NCBI GenBank assembly: GCA_002368795.1
Contig: DFFG01000003.1
Coordinates: 1 to 64,000, forward strand
Source of the DNA: Eubacterium sp. UBA3782
Lineage (GTDB): Bacteria; Bacillota; Clostridia; Lachnospirales; Lachnospiraceae
DNA length: 64,000 nt
Direction of reading: 5' to 3'
This document shows positions 34,861-44,267 of the stretch, piece by piece. The notes beneath the pieces are model-generated. The model was not told where the DNA came from and made no database searches. It saw only the letters and a list, made by a program, of their open reading frames with translations. The first letter of the stretch is position 1; each line of letters begins with the position of its first letter. The position numbers and the translations under genes are program-made.

Positions 34861-37800
34861 ATAAAAGCAACAGAAATTCCGGCATACAAAGCCATGCAAA
34901 TGCGGCACTGGCGGTCTCGATGGCTGCTTTTCTGGGACTGCTGCCGGCAGCTCCGGCAATGGCTGCTGAGACAAAGGAAGATGTGCACAAGGACGAGACG
35001 GTATATGTGGTTGCCGACCCGGCCGGGGAAGCCAGGGACATCATTGTTTCCGATCATCTGGTCAATGACGGGGGACTGAAGGAAATCAAAGATCAGTCCT
35101 CGCTCTCGGACATTGAGAACACAAAGGGAGATGAGACCTTCAGCGGTCCGGAAGCCTCCATGACCTGGTCGGCAGACGGGAAGGATATTTATTATGAAGG
35201 AACCTCAGACAACAGCCTGCCGGTGGGCGTAAGCCTGAAGTATTATCTGGACGGACAGGAGATCACGGCAGAAGAGCTGGCAGGAAAAAGCGGCAGACTG
35301 ACCATTGAGATCCACTACGCCAACAATACCGGGAAACAGATGAAGATCGGCAGCCGCACAGAGGATATGAAGAGTCTCTTTGTCATGATGACCGGGATGC
35401 TGCTTCCCGATGATGTTTTCTCCAATGTAACGGTCGATAACGGCAAGGTCATTGATGACGGCAGCCGTCAGATCGCTCTGGCCTTCGGAGTGCCGGGACT
35501 TCGGGAATCCCTGAACCTGGAGGAGACGGCCGGAAAACTTGCAAAGGAAACAGAGAAAGAAAGCAAAGACGGCAGCATGAAAGAGATCAGCCGCCTTCTG
35601 TCCGGAGAAGGACTCACGGATACGGTGAAGATTACTGCGGATGTGAAGGATTTTTCCATGGGACAGACCATAACGGTGGCGGTATCCGACCTGTTCAATG
35701 ATCTGGATCTTTCCGACGAAGACAGCCTGGAGGACCTGTCCAAAGGCATAGACGAGCTTGAGACGGCGACCCGCCAGCTGGTAGATGGAAGCGGAGAGCT
35801 TCTGGAGGGTACCAGGACACTGAAAGACAAATATGGTGAGCTCGACAGCGGGATCGGGACGCTGAAAAACGGGATCGATACGGCTGCCGATGGCGCCGGG
35901 GCTGCCGCAGATGGAGCGGAGCGTCTGAGCAAGGGAGCAGAAGAGCTGAATACCGGTGCCAAAACAGCCCGGAAAGGCGCGAAGTCCCTGGCCGGAGGTG
36001 TAAAGGATTATACCGATGGTACACAGAAGATCCAGGCAGGTGCGGAGAAGGTGAAGGATGGAACAGCCTCTGCAGCAGAAGGGGCAGAGACACTGGCCGA
36101 AGGGATCCATGCCTACACAGGAGGCGTGGCAGAACTTGCCGGGGGAACCGGAACCCTGAAGGAAGGTGCCGATAATGCCGGGAAGGGTGCCGCAGATCTG
36201 TCGTCCGGAATCACGGCTTACACGGATGGTGTATCGTCGCTATCTGCAGGCGCCAAATCCCTGAGCACGGGCGCCGCAGGCCTGTCGGAGGGCATCGAAA
36301 ACTATTCCGCCGGTGTGGACAGTCTGGCGGACGGCATACATACCTATGTGGACGGGATCAGCCAGCTGACCGGCGCAGATACCGGAGAAAAGCTGCAGAC
36401 GCTGGTCGAGGGACTGGATGGCCTGGCTGCTGGCATGGAAGCGCTGGACAAGGAGGTATCCTCCGACGAAGGAAGTCTGTCTGCCATCGAGGATAGCGCT
36501 TCAAAGCTTGCAGAGGCTGCCGCATCACTGGATGCCGGAGCCGAAGCATTGGTCGGTACCATTGAAAGCACGGAAACCGGGACCGGCAGCCTGGAGACGC
36601 TGAAGACGTCCATAGGTCAGGCAAAAGGCGCCGTACAGGGACTGCAGAAAAGTCTGGCAGGACAGCAGGCGGCGATGGAAGCCCAGATCCGCACAGCAGC
36701 AGCCCAGGCGGCTACTTCAGCAGCTCAGAATGCCGTATCCGGTGCATATAGCACTGCCGCAGGCAGCGCAGCTTCTGCTGCCGCCACTTCAGCCGTATCT
36801 GAGAAATATGCAGCAGCACAAAGTGCAGTCAGCCAGCAGATCAGCAGCCTTCAGGCGCAGAGAGATGCGCTGGCAGCAGATAACACCGATGGCAAAAACG
36901 ACAGTGCCATCGCTGCCCTTGACAGTGCGGTAAGCGGTCTGAACAGCCTGCAGGGCAGTTTTGGAGATCCGAGCGTAAATGTTTCCGTGAGTGTGGATGC
37001 ATCTGCCGTCAATGTAGGATCTGAGGCATTTTCCGGGCTGAGCCTGGCAGACACCTTCAGCAGCCTGAATGCCAGCCTGTCCGGTATCAGCGGCAGCCTG
37101 GAGACGATCGAAGGACAGATCAAGGCTCCGGATCAGACCGGCAGTGCAAAAGCGGATCCAGGCGAAGCCCTGAAACAGCTAAAGGATGGCACCTCTGCGC
37201 TGAGCAGTCAGATGGCAGCTCTTGCCCAGGGTATTTCCGGATACAGAAGCGGGCTCTCCCAGAACACAGGAGAACTGAGCAAAGGAGCCAGGACACTGAG
37301 CACATCAGCAGAAGAAGGCATCGGCAGTCTGACAGAAGGAATGGAATCTCTCAGCCAGGGAGGTACAGCCCTGAAGGATGGTGCTGACAAGCTTGTTGGT
37401 GCGGGTGCGGACCTCAAAGCCGGCACAGCAGCGGTGACCGGCGGTGTATCCACGCTCCAGGAAGGAGCAGCAGCTCTGGAAGCCAATTCTCCGGCCCTGA
37501 AGGAAGGCGCAAAAACGCTTGCCGGCGGACTCCTGGATCTGTCAGCGGGCATCGGTCAGCTGAAGGACGGAGCAGATAAGCTGGATGGCAATTCTGAAAA
37601 ACTGAACGCCGGAGCGGATGCGCTGAAGACCGGAGCCTCCGAGCTGAAAACAGGGGCATCGGATCTGTATAAAGGATGCCAGACGCTGAACGAAAACGCA
37701 CCTGCCCTGACCTCGGGCGCAAATGAGCTTGCCGGTGGACTGCTGGATCTGTCCGAAGGGACAGCCACACTGAAAAAGGGTGCGGATGCGCTTTCTTCCG

Positions 37801-38126
37801 GAAATAGCACCCTGAGCAGCGGCATGGATCAGCTGGCCGGCGGAGCAGCTGCCCTCAAGGAGGGAAGCGGCAAGGTCACCGAAGGGATCGGAGCCCTGGA
37901 AAGTGGTGCTGAGCAGCTGTCTGATGGAATGGAAAAATACCAGGAGGAAGCGATCCTGTCTCTGACAGATGTGCTTCGGACCATCAGTACAGATTACGAG
38001 GAAGCAAAGGAACGGCTGCTGGCACTGACCTCAGACGAACTTACCTATACAAATTACAGCGGGATCCCGGATGGAATGGATGGAAGCGTGAAATTCATTA
38101 TCACGACAGAAGAGATCGGAAGCTGA
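34857..38126 (+). CDS. Giant secreted YhgE/Pip-like repeat protein
   Basis: 1089 residues. A signal peptide ends near AMAAE (about residue 38). After a ~250-residue folded N-terminal part come hundreds of residues of Gly-rich heptad-like repeats (for example GAEKVKDGTASAAEGAETLA), interrupted by an Ala/Ser/Gln-rich region (~600-760). These repeats are typical of the extracellular region of YhgE/Pip phage-infection-protein relatives that accompany MMPL transporters. Unlike full YhgE proteins, no C-terminal membrane helices are seen; it ends TNYSGIPDGMDGSVKFIITT plus a few residues. It overlaps the MMPL gene by 4 bp and is probably its periplasm-side partner (inference). Confidence 0.8.
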   Translation: MNKSNRNSGIQSHANAALAVSMAAFLGLLPAAPAMAAETKEDVHKDETVYVVADPAGEARDIIVSDHLVNDGGLKEIKDQSSLSDIENTKGDETFSGPEASMTWSADGKDIYYEGTSDNSLPVGVSLKYYLDGQEITAEELAGKSGRLTIEIHYANNTGKQMKIGSRTEDMKSLFVMMTGMLLPDDVFSNVTVDNGKVIDDGSRQIALAFGVPGLRESLNLEETAGKLAKETEKESKDGSMKEISRLLSGEGLTDTVKITADVKDFSMGQTITVAVSDLFNDLDLSDEDSLEDLSKGIDELETATRQLVDGSGELLEGTRTLKDKYGELDSGIGTLKNGIDTAADGAGAAADGAERLSKGAEELNTGAKTARKGAKSLAGGVKDYTDGTQKIQAGAEKVKDGTASAAEGAETLAEGIHAYTGGVAELAGGTGTLKEGADNAGKGAADLSSGITAYTDGVSSLSAGAKSLSTGAAGLSEGIENYSAGVDSLADGIHTYVDGISQLTGADTGEKLQTLVEGLDGLAAGMEALDKEVSSDEGSLSAIEDSASKLAEAAASLDAGAEALVGTIESTETGTGSLETLKTSIGQAKGAVQGLQKSLAGQQAAMEAQIRTAAAQAATSAAQNAVSGAYSTAAGSAASAAATSAVSEKYAAAQSAVSQQISSLQAQRDALAADNTDGKNDSAIAALDSAVSGLNSLQGSFGDPSVNVSVSVDASAVNVGSEAFSGLSLADTFSSLNASLSGISGSLETIEGQIKAPDQTGSAKADPGEALKQLKDGTSALSSQMAALAQGISGYRSGLSQNTGELSKGARTLSTSAEEGIGSLTEGMESLSQGGTALKDGADKLVGAGADLKAGTAAVTGGVSTLQEGAAALEANSPALKEGAKTLAGGLLDLSAGIGQLKDGADKLDGNSEKLNAGADALKTGASELKTGASDLYKGCQTLNENAPALTSGANELAGGLLDLSEGTATLKKGADALSSGNSTLSSGMDQLAGGAAALKEGSGKVTEGIGALESGAEQLSDGMEKYQEEAILSLTDVLRTISTDYEEAKERLLALTSDELTYTNYSGIPDGMDGSVKFIITTEEIGS

Positions 38127-38132
38127 GAATGC

Positions 38133-38160
38133 TTGACATTTATGTCAGGGGGAATATAAT
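38133..38160 (+). promoter_or_regulatory. Sigma-A promoter of the ribU leader
   Basis: TTGACA (38133-38138), a 16-bp spacer and TATAAT (38155-38160), 7 bp after the previous gene's stop. TGACAT-TT-ATGTCA (38134-38147) forms an inverted repeat across the -35. Confidence 0.75.
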
Positions 38161-38200
38161 TAGCAGTGGAGGAAGGTTCCTCCGGAGAATTTCATAACTG

Positions 38201-38306
38201 ATCTTCAGGGCGGGGTGCAATTCCCCACTGGCGGTAAAGTCCGCGAACCGAAAGGCCGAACCGGTGAAACTCCGGTACCAACAGTACAGTCTGGATGAAA
38301 GAAGAT
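38201..38306 (+). promoter_or_regulatory. FMN riboswitch (RFN element)
   Basis: All the RFN hallmarks are present: ATCTTCAGGGCGGGGTGCAA at the 5' end, CCCCACTGGCGGTA, CCGCGA, CCGGTGAAACTCCGG, CAGT and the closing GGATGAAAGAAGAT that pairs with the start. It senses FMN and switches off the riboflavin transporter gene downstream. Confidence 0.96.
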
Positions 38307-38330
38307 ACCAAATTTGTTTTTAAATTTTGC

Positions 38331-38362
38331 AATGCCCTGGATCTTTGATTCGGGGCATTTTT
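38331..38362 (+). terminator. Expression-platform terminator of the FMN riboswitch
   Basis: ATGCCC (38332-38337) pairs with GGGCAT (38353-38358), followed by a T-run. It lies 25 bp after the aptamer and 24 bp before the ribU start, so FMN binding should cause termination here. Confidence 0.75.
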
Positions 38363-38385
38363 CTGTCCCGGGAGAGGAGAGAAAC

Positions 38386-39009
38386 ATGAGTGACACAACA
38401 ATGACCACAAGAGCAGCGGGAAAAACAGGCAACATCCGGTATATCGCCGTGACCGGCCTTCTGGCGGCAGCAGCCTATGTGCTGATGCTGATCGAGATTC
38501 CGGTCCCCATGCTGATGCCAAGCTTCATCAAATTTGACCTGTCTGATCTGCCCGCGCTGATAGGCGCCTTTGCCATGGGACCGCTGTGCGGCGTTCTGGT
38601 CGAGCTGATCAAGAACCTGCTCCATGTTCTGGTGACCCAGAGCTTTGGTGTGGGAGAGATCTCCAACTTCTTGCTGGGCGCAGTCTTCGCAGGGACGGCG
38701 GGAATGGTCTACCGGCTGAATCGGACAAAGAAGGGAGCCGTTGCAGGTGCCTTCATCGGCGCTCTGGTCATGGCCCTGATCTCGCTTCCGTCAAACTACT
38801 TTATTGTGTATCCGGTCTACTACAACTTCATGCCCGAGGATGTGATCCTTCAGGCTTATCAGGCCATTATCCCGTCCATGAAGAGCATCTTCCAGTGCCT
38901 GCTGTGCTTTAACGTACCCTTCACCTTTGTCAAGGGCATGATCGACGTGGTGATCACCTTCGTGATCTACAAGCACATCTCGCCGATCCTGAAAGGCACA
39001 GCCAAATAA
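38386..39009 (+). CDS. ribU: Riboflavin transporter RibU (ECF S component)
   Basis: 207 residues with about six hydrophobic segments. The N-terminal segment (TGLLAAAAYVLMLIEIPVPM), KFDLSDLPALIGAFAMGP and the ELIKNLLH block are typical of RibU S components of energy-coupling-factor transporters. The energising A/A'/T subunits are not in this window and are presumably shared elsewhere. GAGAGGAGAG precedes the ATG. Control by the FMN riboswitch upstream supports riboflavin as the substrate. Confidence 0.93.
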   Translation: MSDTTMTTRAAGKTGNIRYIAVTGLLAAAAYVLMLIEIPVPMLMPSFIKFDLSDLPALIGAFAMGPLCGVLVELIKNLLHVLVTQSFGVGEISNFLLGAVFAGTAGMVYRLNRTKKGAVAGAFIGALVMALISLPSNYFIVYPVYYNFMPEDVILQAYQAIIPSMKSIFQCLLCFNVPFTFVKGMIDVVITFVIYKHISPILKGTAK

Positions 39010-39041
39010 ACAAAGAAAAAGAAACAAAACAGAACGCACAG

Positions 39042-39080
39042 AGCTGCCGCACCCTATGCCAGGGGCGGCAGTTTCTTTTT
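39042..39080 (+). terminator. Terminator after ribU
   Basis: CTGCCGC (39044-39050) pairs with GCGGCAG (39065-39071), followed by TTTCTTTTT. The GCTGCCGCACC arm resembles the outer stem of family B elements. Confidence 0.7.
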
Positions 39081-39240
39081 GCGCGATAAGACAGGAGAGG
39101 CGTTCTTGAATCTGCCCATTCGGCTGCGGAAATTTGCACTTGAAGAAAATAAATAGTATACTGTCAACGTAAGTCCGGGAAGGGATAGAAGGCACCAATT
39201 TTGGCTGCAGCACAGGCTTTCCGGCGGAAAGAGAAGAAGT

Positions 39241-39861
39241 ATGGCTGATATTGAAAAAATTACGAAGCTGACCGATGGCCGGTTCCTGAACATGTATCTG
39301 GTCCAGGGGCACAACAGCAAGGGCCATCACAGCAATTATTATGTGGCCTCCCGTGCAGAACAGATCGAGGATCTCAAGATCACGACGCGCCGGAACGATC
39401 CGGACGGGGTCGTTATCTACAGCCTTTACGGACCAGAGCGGGACAAGGTGATCCTGATCCGTCAGTATCGTTATCCCATCGATGATTTTGTTTACGAAAT
39501 GCCGGCAGGCCTGGTTGAAGCCGGAGAGGATTTCCATACGGCGGCCGTGCGGGAGATGCATGAGGAGACAGGCCTTATCTTTCACCCGGTCGAGGCAGAT
39601 CCGATGTTTGAAGAACCCAGATTCACCACCATAGGTCTGACGGATGAGTCCTGCGCGACGGTCTACGGCTGGTCCGATGGGGAGATCAGCGATGCCTTTC
39701 TGGAGCAGAGCGAGGAGCTTTCCGTGGTCGTTGCCGACAGGGCAGAGGCAGCACGGATCCTGCGGGAGGAGAAGGTTGCCCTGATCTGCGCTTATCACCT
39801 GATGCATTTTATACACGATCAGGAGCCGTTTGCTTTTCTGGAAGAGGGGAAAAGAGACTGA
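39241..39861 (+). CDS. Nudix hydrolase, ADP-ribose pyrophosphatase-like
   Basis: 206 residues. The Nudix box is GLVEAGEDFHTAAVREMHEE followed by TGL; the preceding RQYRYPIDDFVYEMPAG is the hallmark of ADP-ribose/ADP-sugar pyrophosphatases (NudF group). It probably hydrolyses ADP-ribose. The ATG follows GAAAGAGAAGT. It stands alone between ribU and the potassium-uptake operon. Confidence 0.85.
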   Translation: MADIEKITKLTDGRFLNMYLVQGHNSKGHHSNYYVASRAEQIEDLKITTRRNDPDGVVIYSLYGPERDKVILIRQYRYPIDDFVYEMPAGLVEAGEDFHTAAVREMHEETGLIFHPVEADPMFEEPRFTTIGLTDESCATVYGWSDGEISDAFLEQSEELSVVVADRAEAARILREEKVALICAYHLMHFIHDQEPFAFLEEGKRD

Positions 39862-39994
39862 CCGGCATGGCGTTCCTGGCAGGCAGGAGATGAGAAGCAG
39901 AGGCCGTGCATAGGAAAAGCCCGGACCTGGCAGATGACATCACGCCGGGATCTGGCAAATGGCGCATGACGGAGCCTGGCAGATGGCTCTGGCC

Positions 39995-40023
39995 TTGAGA
40001 TAATTAGCCATAAGTGGTATAAT
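39995..40023 (+). promoter_or_regulatory. Promoter of the trkA-trkH operon
   Basis: TTGAGA (39995-40000), a 17-bp spacer and an extended TGGTATAAT ending at 40023. The trkA ATG is 41 bp further on. Confidence 0.7.
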
Positions 40024-40064
40024 ATTTTGTCGAATTTGTGAATACGTCCGTTAAGGAGATACAC

Positions 40065-41420
40065 ATGCAGATCATTATCATCGGCTGCGGCAAGGTCGGA
40101 AGGACCCTGATCGCCCAGCTGTCCAAAGAAGACAACAATCTTACAGTTATCGATCACAATGCAGAGCTTGTGCGAGACGTCTCCACGATCTATGACGTCA
40201 TGGGAATCGTTGGAAACGGCACCAGCTACAACGTCCTCAAGGAGGCTGATCTGGAGCATACGGATATGCTGATCGCCGTTACCCAGAGCGACGAAGTCAA
40301 TCTTCTGTGCTGCGTGATCGCAAAGCAGAAGGCAAACTGCCACACAATTGCCCGTGTGCGGAATCCGATCTACTCGACCGAGCGGCATTTCCTCCGCACA
40401 GAGCTCAAGCTTTCCATGATCATCAATCCCGAGCAGGAGGCAGCCCAGGAGATCGCCCGGCTGCTGCGCAATCCGAACGCCATCGAGGTCGATACCTTTG
40501 CAAAGGAAAGGATCGATCTTCTCCGGTTCCGCGTTCCCAATGATTCGATGATGATCGGCAAGGCGCTTCGCGACCTGACACAGCAGATCAACATGAATGT
40601 TCTGGTCTGCATTGCCGAGCGGAACAACATGGTCACCATCCCCAACGGCGATTACGTGGTGGAGCAGGGCGATATCCTGACCGTGATTTCTATGCCGGAT
40701 CAGGTGGACCGGCTGTTTCGGACCATCGGTGTCAAATCGAACCGGGTCAGCAGCTGCATGGTCGTCGGCGGCGGCGAGCTCACCTACTATCTGACAGAAT
40801 ATCTGCTCCGCATGGGTATTGATGTCAAGATCATCGAGAACAACAGAAAGCGCTGCGAAGAACTCAACGAGATGTTCCCGGATGCGACCATCGTCTGCGG
40901 AGACGGCAGCGATCAGGAGGTCCTCAACGAGGAACGGATCGAGAACATGGATGCCTTTGTCTCCTGTACAGGCATCGATGAGGTCAATGCCATCCTTTCC
41001 ATGTATGCCCAGAAAAAGGTGAAGAAGAAGGTAGTCACCAAGCTGAATCATGTGGAGTTCAACGAGGTAATCCAGAGCCTTGAGCTGGACAGTGTGATCA
41101 ATCCCAAGCAGCTGACGGCCCAGCGGATCATCCGCTACGTCCGTGCGACCAGAAATGTGGTCGGCAGCAATGTGGAGACGCTGTACCGTCTGATGAATGA
41201 CCGGGTCGAGGCCATCGAGTTCCTTATCAGCCCGGGATCAACGATCACCGGTATCTGCCTCAAGGATATGAAGATGAAGAACAATGTCCTGATCGCCGGT
41301 ATCGTCCGGAACGGCAGGCTGATCATCCCCCGCGGCACGACGACCTTCGAGGAGAATGACTCCGTTATCGTGGTCACGACGCATCTCGGGTTCAGTGAGA
41401 TCTACGATATCCTTCGTTAA
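40065..41420 (+). CDS. trkA: Potassium uptake regulatory subunit TrkA
   Basis: 451 residues with two RCK units, each an NAD-binding Rossmann half plus a C-terminal TrkA_C domain. The first has IIIIGCGKVGRTLI with the acidic strand end TVIDHN; the second has MVVGGGELTYYL. It gates the TrkH channel from the cytoplasm in response to nucleotides. The start at 40065 follows AAGGAGAT. trkH starts 42 bp downstream, so the two genes form an operon. Confidence 0.92.
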   Translation: MQIIIIGCGKVGRTLIAQLSKEDNNLTVIDHNAELVRDVSTIYDVMGIVGNGTSYNVLKEADLEHTDMLIAVTQSDEVNLLCCVIAKQKANCHTIARVRNPIYSTERHFLRTELKLSMIINPEQEAAQEIARLLRNPNAIEVDTFAKERIDLLRFRVPNDSMMIGKALRDLTQQINMNVLVCIAERNNMVTIPNGDYVVEQGDILTVISMPDQVDRLFRTIGVKSNRVSSCMVVGGGELTYYLTEYLLRMGIDVKIIENNRKRCEELNEMFPDATIVCGDGSDQEVLNEERIENMDAFVSCTGIDEVNAILSMYAQKKVKKKVVTKLNHVEFNEVIQSLELDSVINPKQLTAQRIIRYVRATRNVVGSNVETLYRLMNDRVEAIEFLISPGSTITGICLKDMKMKNNVLIAGIVRNGRLIIPRGTTTFEENDSVIVVTTHLGFSEIYDILR

Positions 41421-41462
41421 TCCATTCTATTTGAAAAACTGTTTTGGAAAGGCAATCTGGCC

Positions 41463-42905
41463 GTGAATTACAGAGTTGTAGGTTTTATATTGGCATGGGT
41501 GTTCCGTGTCGTGGGCATGCTGATGCTTTTGCCCTGTCTGATCGCCCTGGTCTACCGGGAGAGTGAGGGCTGGATCTATCTGCTCCTTGCCCTGATCGCG
41601 CTGGCAGCAGGCAGTCTTATGTCTATGTGGAAGCCAAAGAACATGGCGATCTATCAGAAGGAAGGCTATATCGCCGTCGGACTGTCCTGGCTGCTGATGG
41701 GTGCATACGGTGCCATCCCATTTGTCCTGACGGGGGAGATCCCCTTCTATATCGATGCGCTCTTTGAGATCGTCTCCGGCTTTACCACCACCGGATCCTC
41801 CATCCTGACGGATGTGGAAGCCCTGTCCCATGTGTCACTGTTCTGGAGAAGTTTCTCCCACTGGATCGGCGGCATGGGTGTTCTGGTCTTCATTCTGATG
41901 ATGATCCCCTCCGGAAACGGCGGATCTCACATGAATCTGATGAAAGCGGAAAGCCCGGGTCCGGATGTGTCCAAATTCGTTCCCAGAGTGCGGAATACGG
42001 CAATGATCCTTTACCGGATCTACCTGATCATGACGATCATGGAGATCGCCATTCTGCTGCTGTCGGGCATGCACTGGTTCGATACCCTGTGTCTGACCTT
42101 TGGCTCCGCCGGCACAGGTGGCTTCGGTATTCTGAACACCAGTGTCGCGTCCTACACCCCGCTTCAGCAGTGGATCATCACGATATTTATCACAGCTTTT
42201 GGCGTAAACTTCAGCTTTTATTATCTGATCCTGACGAAGAAATACCTTGACGCCTTCCGGATGGAAGAGGTGCGTACCTATCTGCTCATCGTCCTTGCAG
42301 CAGGCCTGGTGATCATGTGGGATCTCCGCGGCATGTACCGGACCATTGAGGAGACCGCCCGGGCATCCTTTTTCCAGGTGGCCAGCATCATCACGACGAC
42401 CGGTTTTTCTACGGTTGATTTCAACCAGTGGCCGGCAGTCTCAAAGACGGTTCTGGTCGCACTGATGGTCATCGGAGCCTGTGCGGGCAGTACTGGCGGC
42501 GGAGTAAAGGTAAGCCGTGTTATCATCGTGTTTAAATCCATCAAAGAGGAGCTTCACACCCTGGTCCATCCCAGAAGTGTGCGGCACCTGCGTATGGACG
42601 GCCACGTGATCCCGGAAAAAACGGTGCGCTCGACTTACGTATTCTTTATCACGTATTTCCTGATTTTTGCCCTGTCGATCCTGTTGATCAGCTTCAACGG
42701 ATTTTCCTTCGAGACGAATTTCACCGCGGTATGCGCGACGCTGAACAACATTGGTCCTGGACTTGATATGGTCGGCCCCGCCGCCAACTTCAGCCTTTTC
42801 CATCCCCTGGCAAAGGTCGTCCTGATCTTCGATATGCTGGCCGGCCGCCTGGAGCTGCTGCCCATGCTGATCGTCTTTTACCCGGGCGCATGGAAAAAGC
42901 ATTAG
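41463..42905 (+). CDS. trkH: Potassium uptake membrane subunit TrkH
   Basis: 480 residues from a GTG start behind GGAAAGG. It has about ten membrane helices and four selectivity-filter-like loops, including SGFTTTGSS, GSAGTGGFG, TTTGFSTVD and LNNIGPGLD. It is the K+-conducting subunit that partners TrkA. The gene ends 48 bp before hisC, with which it may be co-transcribed. Confidence 0.93.
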   Translation: MNYRVVGFILAWVFRVVGMLMLLPCLIALVYRESEGWIYLLLALIALAAGSLMSMWKPKNMAIYQKEGYIAVGLSWLLMGAYGAIPFVLTGEIPFYIDALFEIVSGFTTTGSSILTDVEALSHVSLFWRSFSHWIGGMGVLVFILMMIPSGNGGSHMNLMKAESPGPDVSKFVPRVRNTAMILYRIYLIMTIMEIAILLLSGMHWFDTLCLTFGSAGTGGFGILNTSVASYTPLQQWIITIFITAFGVNFSFYYLILTKKYLDAFRMEEVRTYLLIVLAAGLVIMWDLRGMYRTIEETARASFFQVASIITTTGFSTVDFNQWPAVSKTVLVALMVIGACAGSTGGGVKVSRVIIVFKSIKEELHTLVHPRSVRHLRMDGHVIPEKTVRSTYVFFITYFLIFALSILLISFNGFSFETNFTAVCATLNNIGPGLDMVGPAANFSLFHPLAKVVLIFDMLAGRLELLPMLIVFYPGAWKKH

Positions 42906-42953
42906 ACAAAAAGAAGCAAAGCAATACACCAGGCAGTCATGGAGGTAGTAAGG

Positions 42954-44012
42954 ATGGCCGACTGGAGAGATAATGTAAGGCGCGTCGTGCCCTATGTGGC
43001 AGGAGAGCAGCCAAACTGGCCGGACATGGTCAAGCTGAATACAAATGAAAACCCCTACCCGCCTGCACCTGGGGCGGCAGAGGTGCTGAAAAACATGAAT
43101 ACGGAGCAGATGCGTCTGTATCCGGATCCCACAGCCGGTGATCTGGTGAAGGCCATCGCGGCGTACTACGGCGTCGATCCGGAGCAGGTCTTTGTGGGCG
43201 TCGGCTCAGATGATGTCATCGCCATGGCCTTTATGACCTTCTTCAATTCTGACAAGCCGATCCTGTTTCCGGACATCAGCTATTCCTTCTACGAGGTCTG
43301 GGCTGACTGCTTCCGGATCCCATACCGGCAGGTGCCGCTGGATGCAGATTTCAAGCTGCAGCCGGCAGACTATTCTGCAGAAAACGGAGGCATCATCTTC
43401 CCAAATCCCAATGCCCCCACCGGCATCGCCCTGGAGCCGGATGCCGTGGAATCAATCGTCCGCAGCAATCCCGGTTCGGTCGTCATCGTAGATGAGGCCT
43501 ATGTGGATTTTGGAACGGCATCCGCCCTTCCTCTTCTGGAGAAATATGACAATCTCCTGGTCGTACAGACCTTCTCGAAATCACGGTCCATGGCCGGCAT
43601 GCGGATCGGTTTTGCCATCGGCAGCCGTGAGCTGATCGCCTGTATGCAGGACGTCAAGTACTCCGTCAATTCCTACACAATGAACCGGCCGTCGATCCTG
43701 ATGGGAAAGGCCGTGATGGAGGATGAGGCATACTTCAGGGAGACCTGTAAAAAGATCATCCAGACCCGCGAGTGGGCAAAGGAAGAACTGGAAAAGCTTG
43801 GCTTTACGCTCACGGATTCCAAAACAAATTTCCTGTTCGCGTCCCACAGAAGCGTCCCTGCAAAGAAGCTCTTCCAGATGCTGAGAGAGAAGCACATCTT
43901 TGTCCGGTACTTCGACCGGCCGCGGATCGACAATTATCTGAGGATCACCATCGGCACAAAAGAAGAGATGGAGATCCTGCTGGCGGCCCTCCGCACATAT
44001 CTGAACAAATAA
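42954..44012 (+). CDS. hisC: Histidinol-phosphate aminotransferase
   Basis: 352 residues, a class I/II PLP aminotransferase. KLNTNENPYPPAP at the N-terminus and the PLP lysine K209 in QTFSKSRSMAGMR match HisC. It converts histidinol phosphate and 2-oxoglutarate to imidazole-acetol phosphate and glutamate, or the reverse. The ATG at 42954 was chosen over one 15 bp upstream because the GGAGG site lies between them. No other his gene is nearby, so an aromatic or other amino-acid substrate is possible. Confidence 0.85.
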   Translation: MADWRDNVRRVVPYVAGEQPNWPDMVKLNTNENPYPPAPGAAEVLKNMNTEQMRLYPDPTAGDLVKAIAAYYGVDPEQVFVGVGSDDVIAMAFMTFFNSDKPILFPDISYSFYEVWADCFRIPYRQVPLDADFKLQPADYSAENGGIIFPNPNAPTGIALEPDAVESIVRSNPGSVVIVDEAYVDFGTASALPLLEKYDNLLVVQTFSKSRSMAGMRIGFAIGSRELIACMQDVKYSVNSYTMNRPSILMGKAVMEDEAYFRETCKKIIQTREWAKEELEKLGFTLTDSKTNFLFASHRSVPAKKLFQMLREKHIFVRYFDRPRIDNYLRITIGTKEEMEILLAALRTYLNK

Positions 44013-44016
44013 AAGC

Positions 44017-44200
44017 AGGGGCTGCCGCACCACGAAGAGAAAAGCGTGCATAAACATTCTGAAGGGAACATCCGCAGTGCCGGTACTTGGAGGAATCCTT
44101 TTTTAGGAGTCTGACGTAGTACCGCTGCACTTTGGACAGAGCGGGAGCGTTTCCCGAAAGAATATTTATGCACGTTATACTTCGCGGTGCGGCAGCCCCT
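44017..44200. repeat. Family B palindromic element, copy 1 (inverted relative to copies 2 and 3)
   Basis: 184 bp starting 4 bp after hisC. A 15-bp outer stem AGGGGCTGCCGCACC/GGTGCGGCAGCCCCT and an inner stem GTGCATAAA.ATTCT/AGAAT.TTTATGCAC enclose a conserved interior that includes CGGTACTTGGAGGAATCC and GTAGTACCGCTGCA. Read on the minus strand it matches copies 2 and 3 along most of its length. Confidence 0.82.
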
Positions 44201-44267
44201 GATTCATTTTCATGGATTGCGAGCTGTCGGATACGTTTTATGCTGCTGTGCAGCAGGTCTGCCGGAC

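Noticed and set aside
35800..37950. Many short repeats suggesting a CRISPR or DNA repeat array
   Set aside because: They are irregular coding repeats of the Gly-heptad protein, without constant repeat length or unique spacers.
2150..39880. Short recurring GAACGCC / GGCGTTC strings (near 2168, 12410, 30147, 39097, 39872)
   Set aside because: Only 8-12 bp are shared and the surroundings differ, so chance in GC-rich DNA cannot be excluded.
39900..40000. Loose repeats of CTGGCAGATGG upstream of trkA
   Set aside because: The units vary in spacing and sequence and form no clear array or operator.
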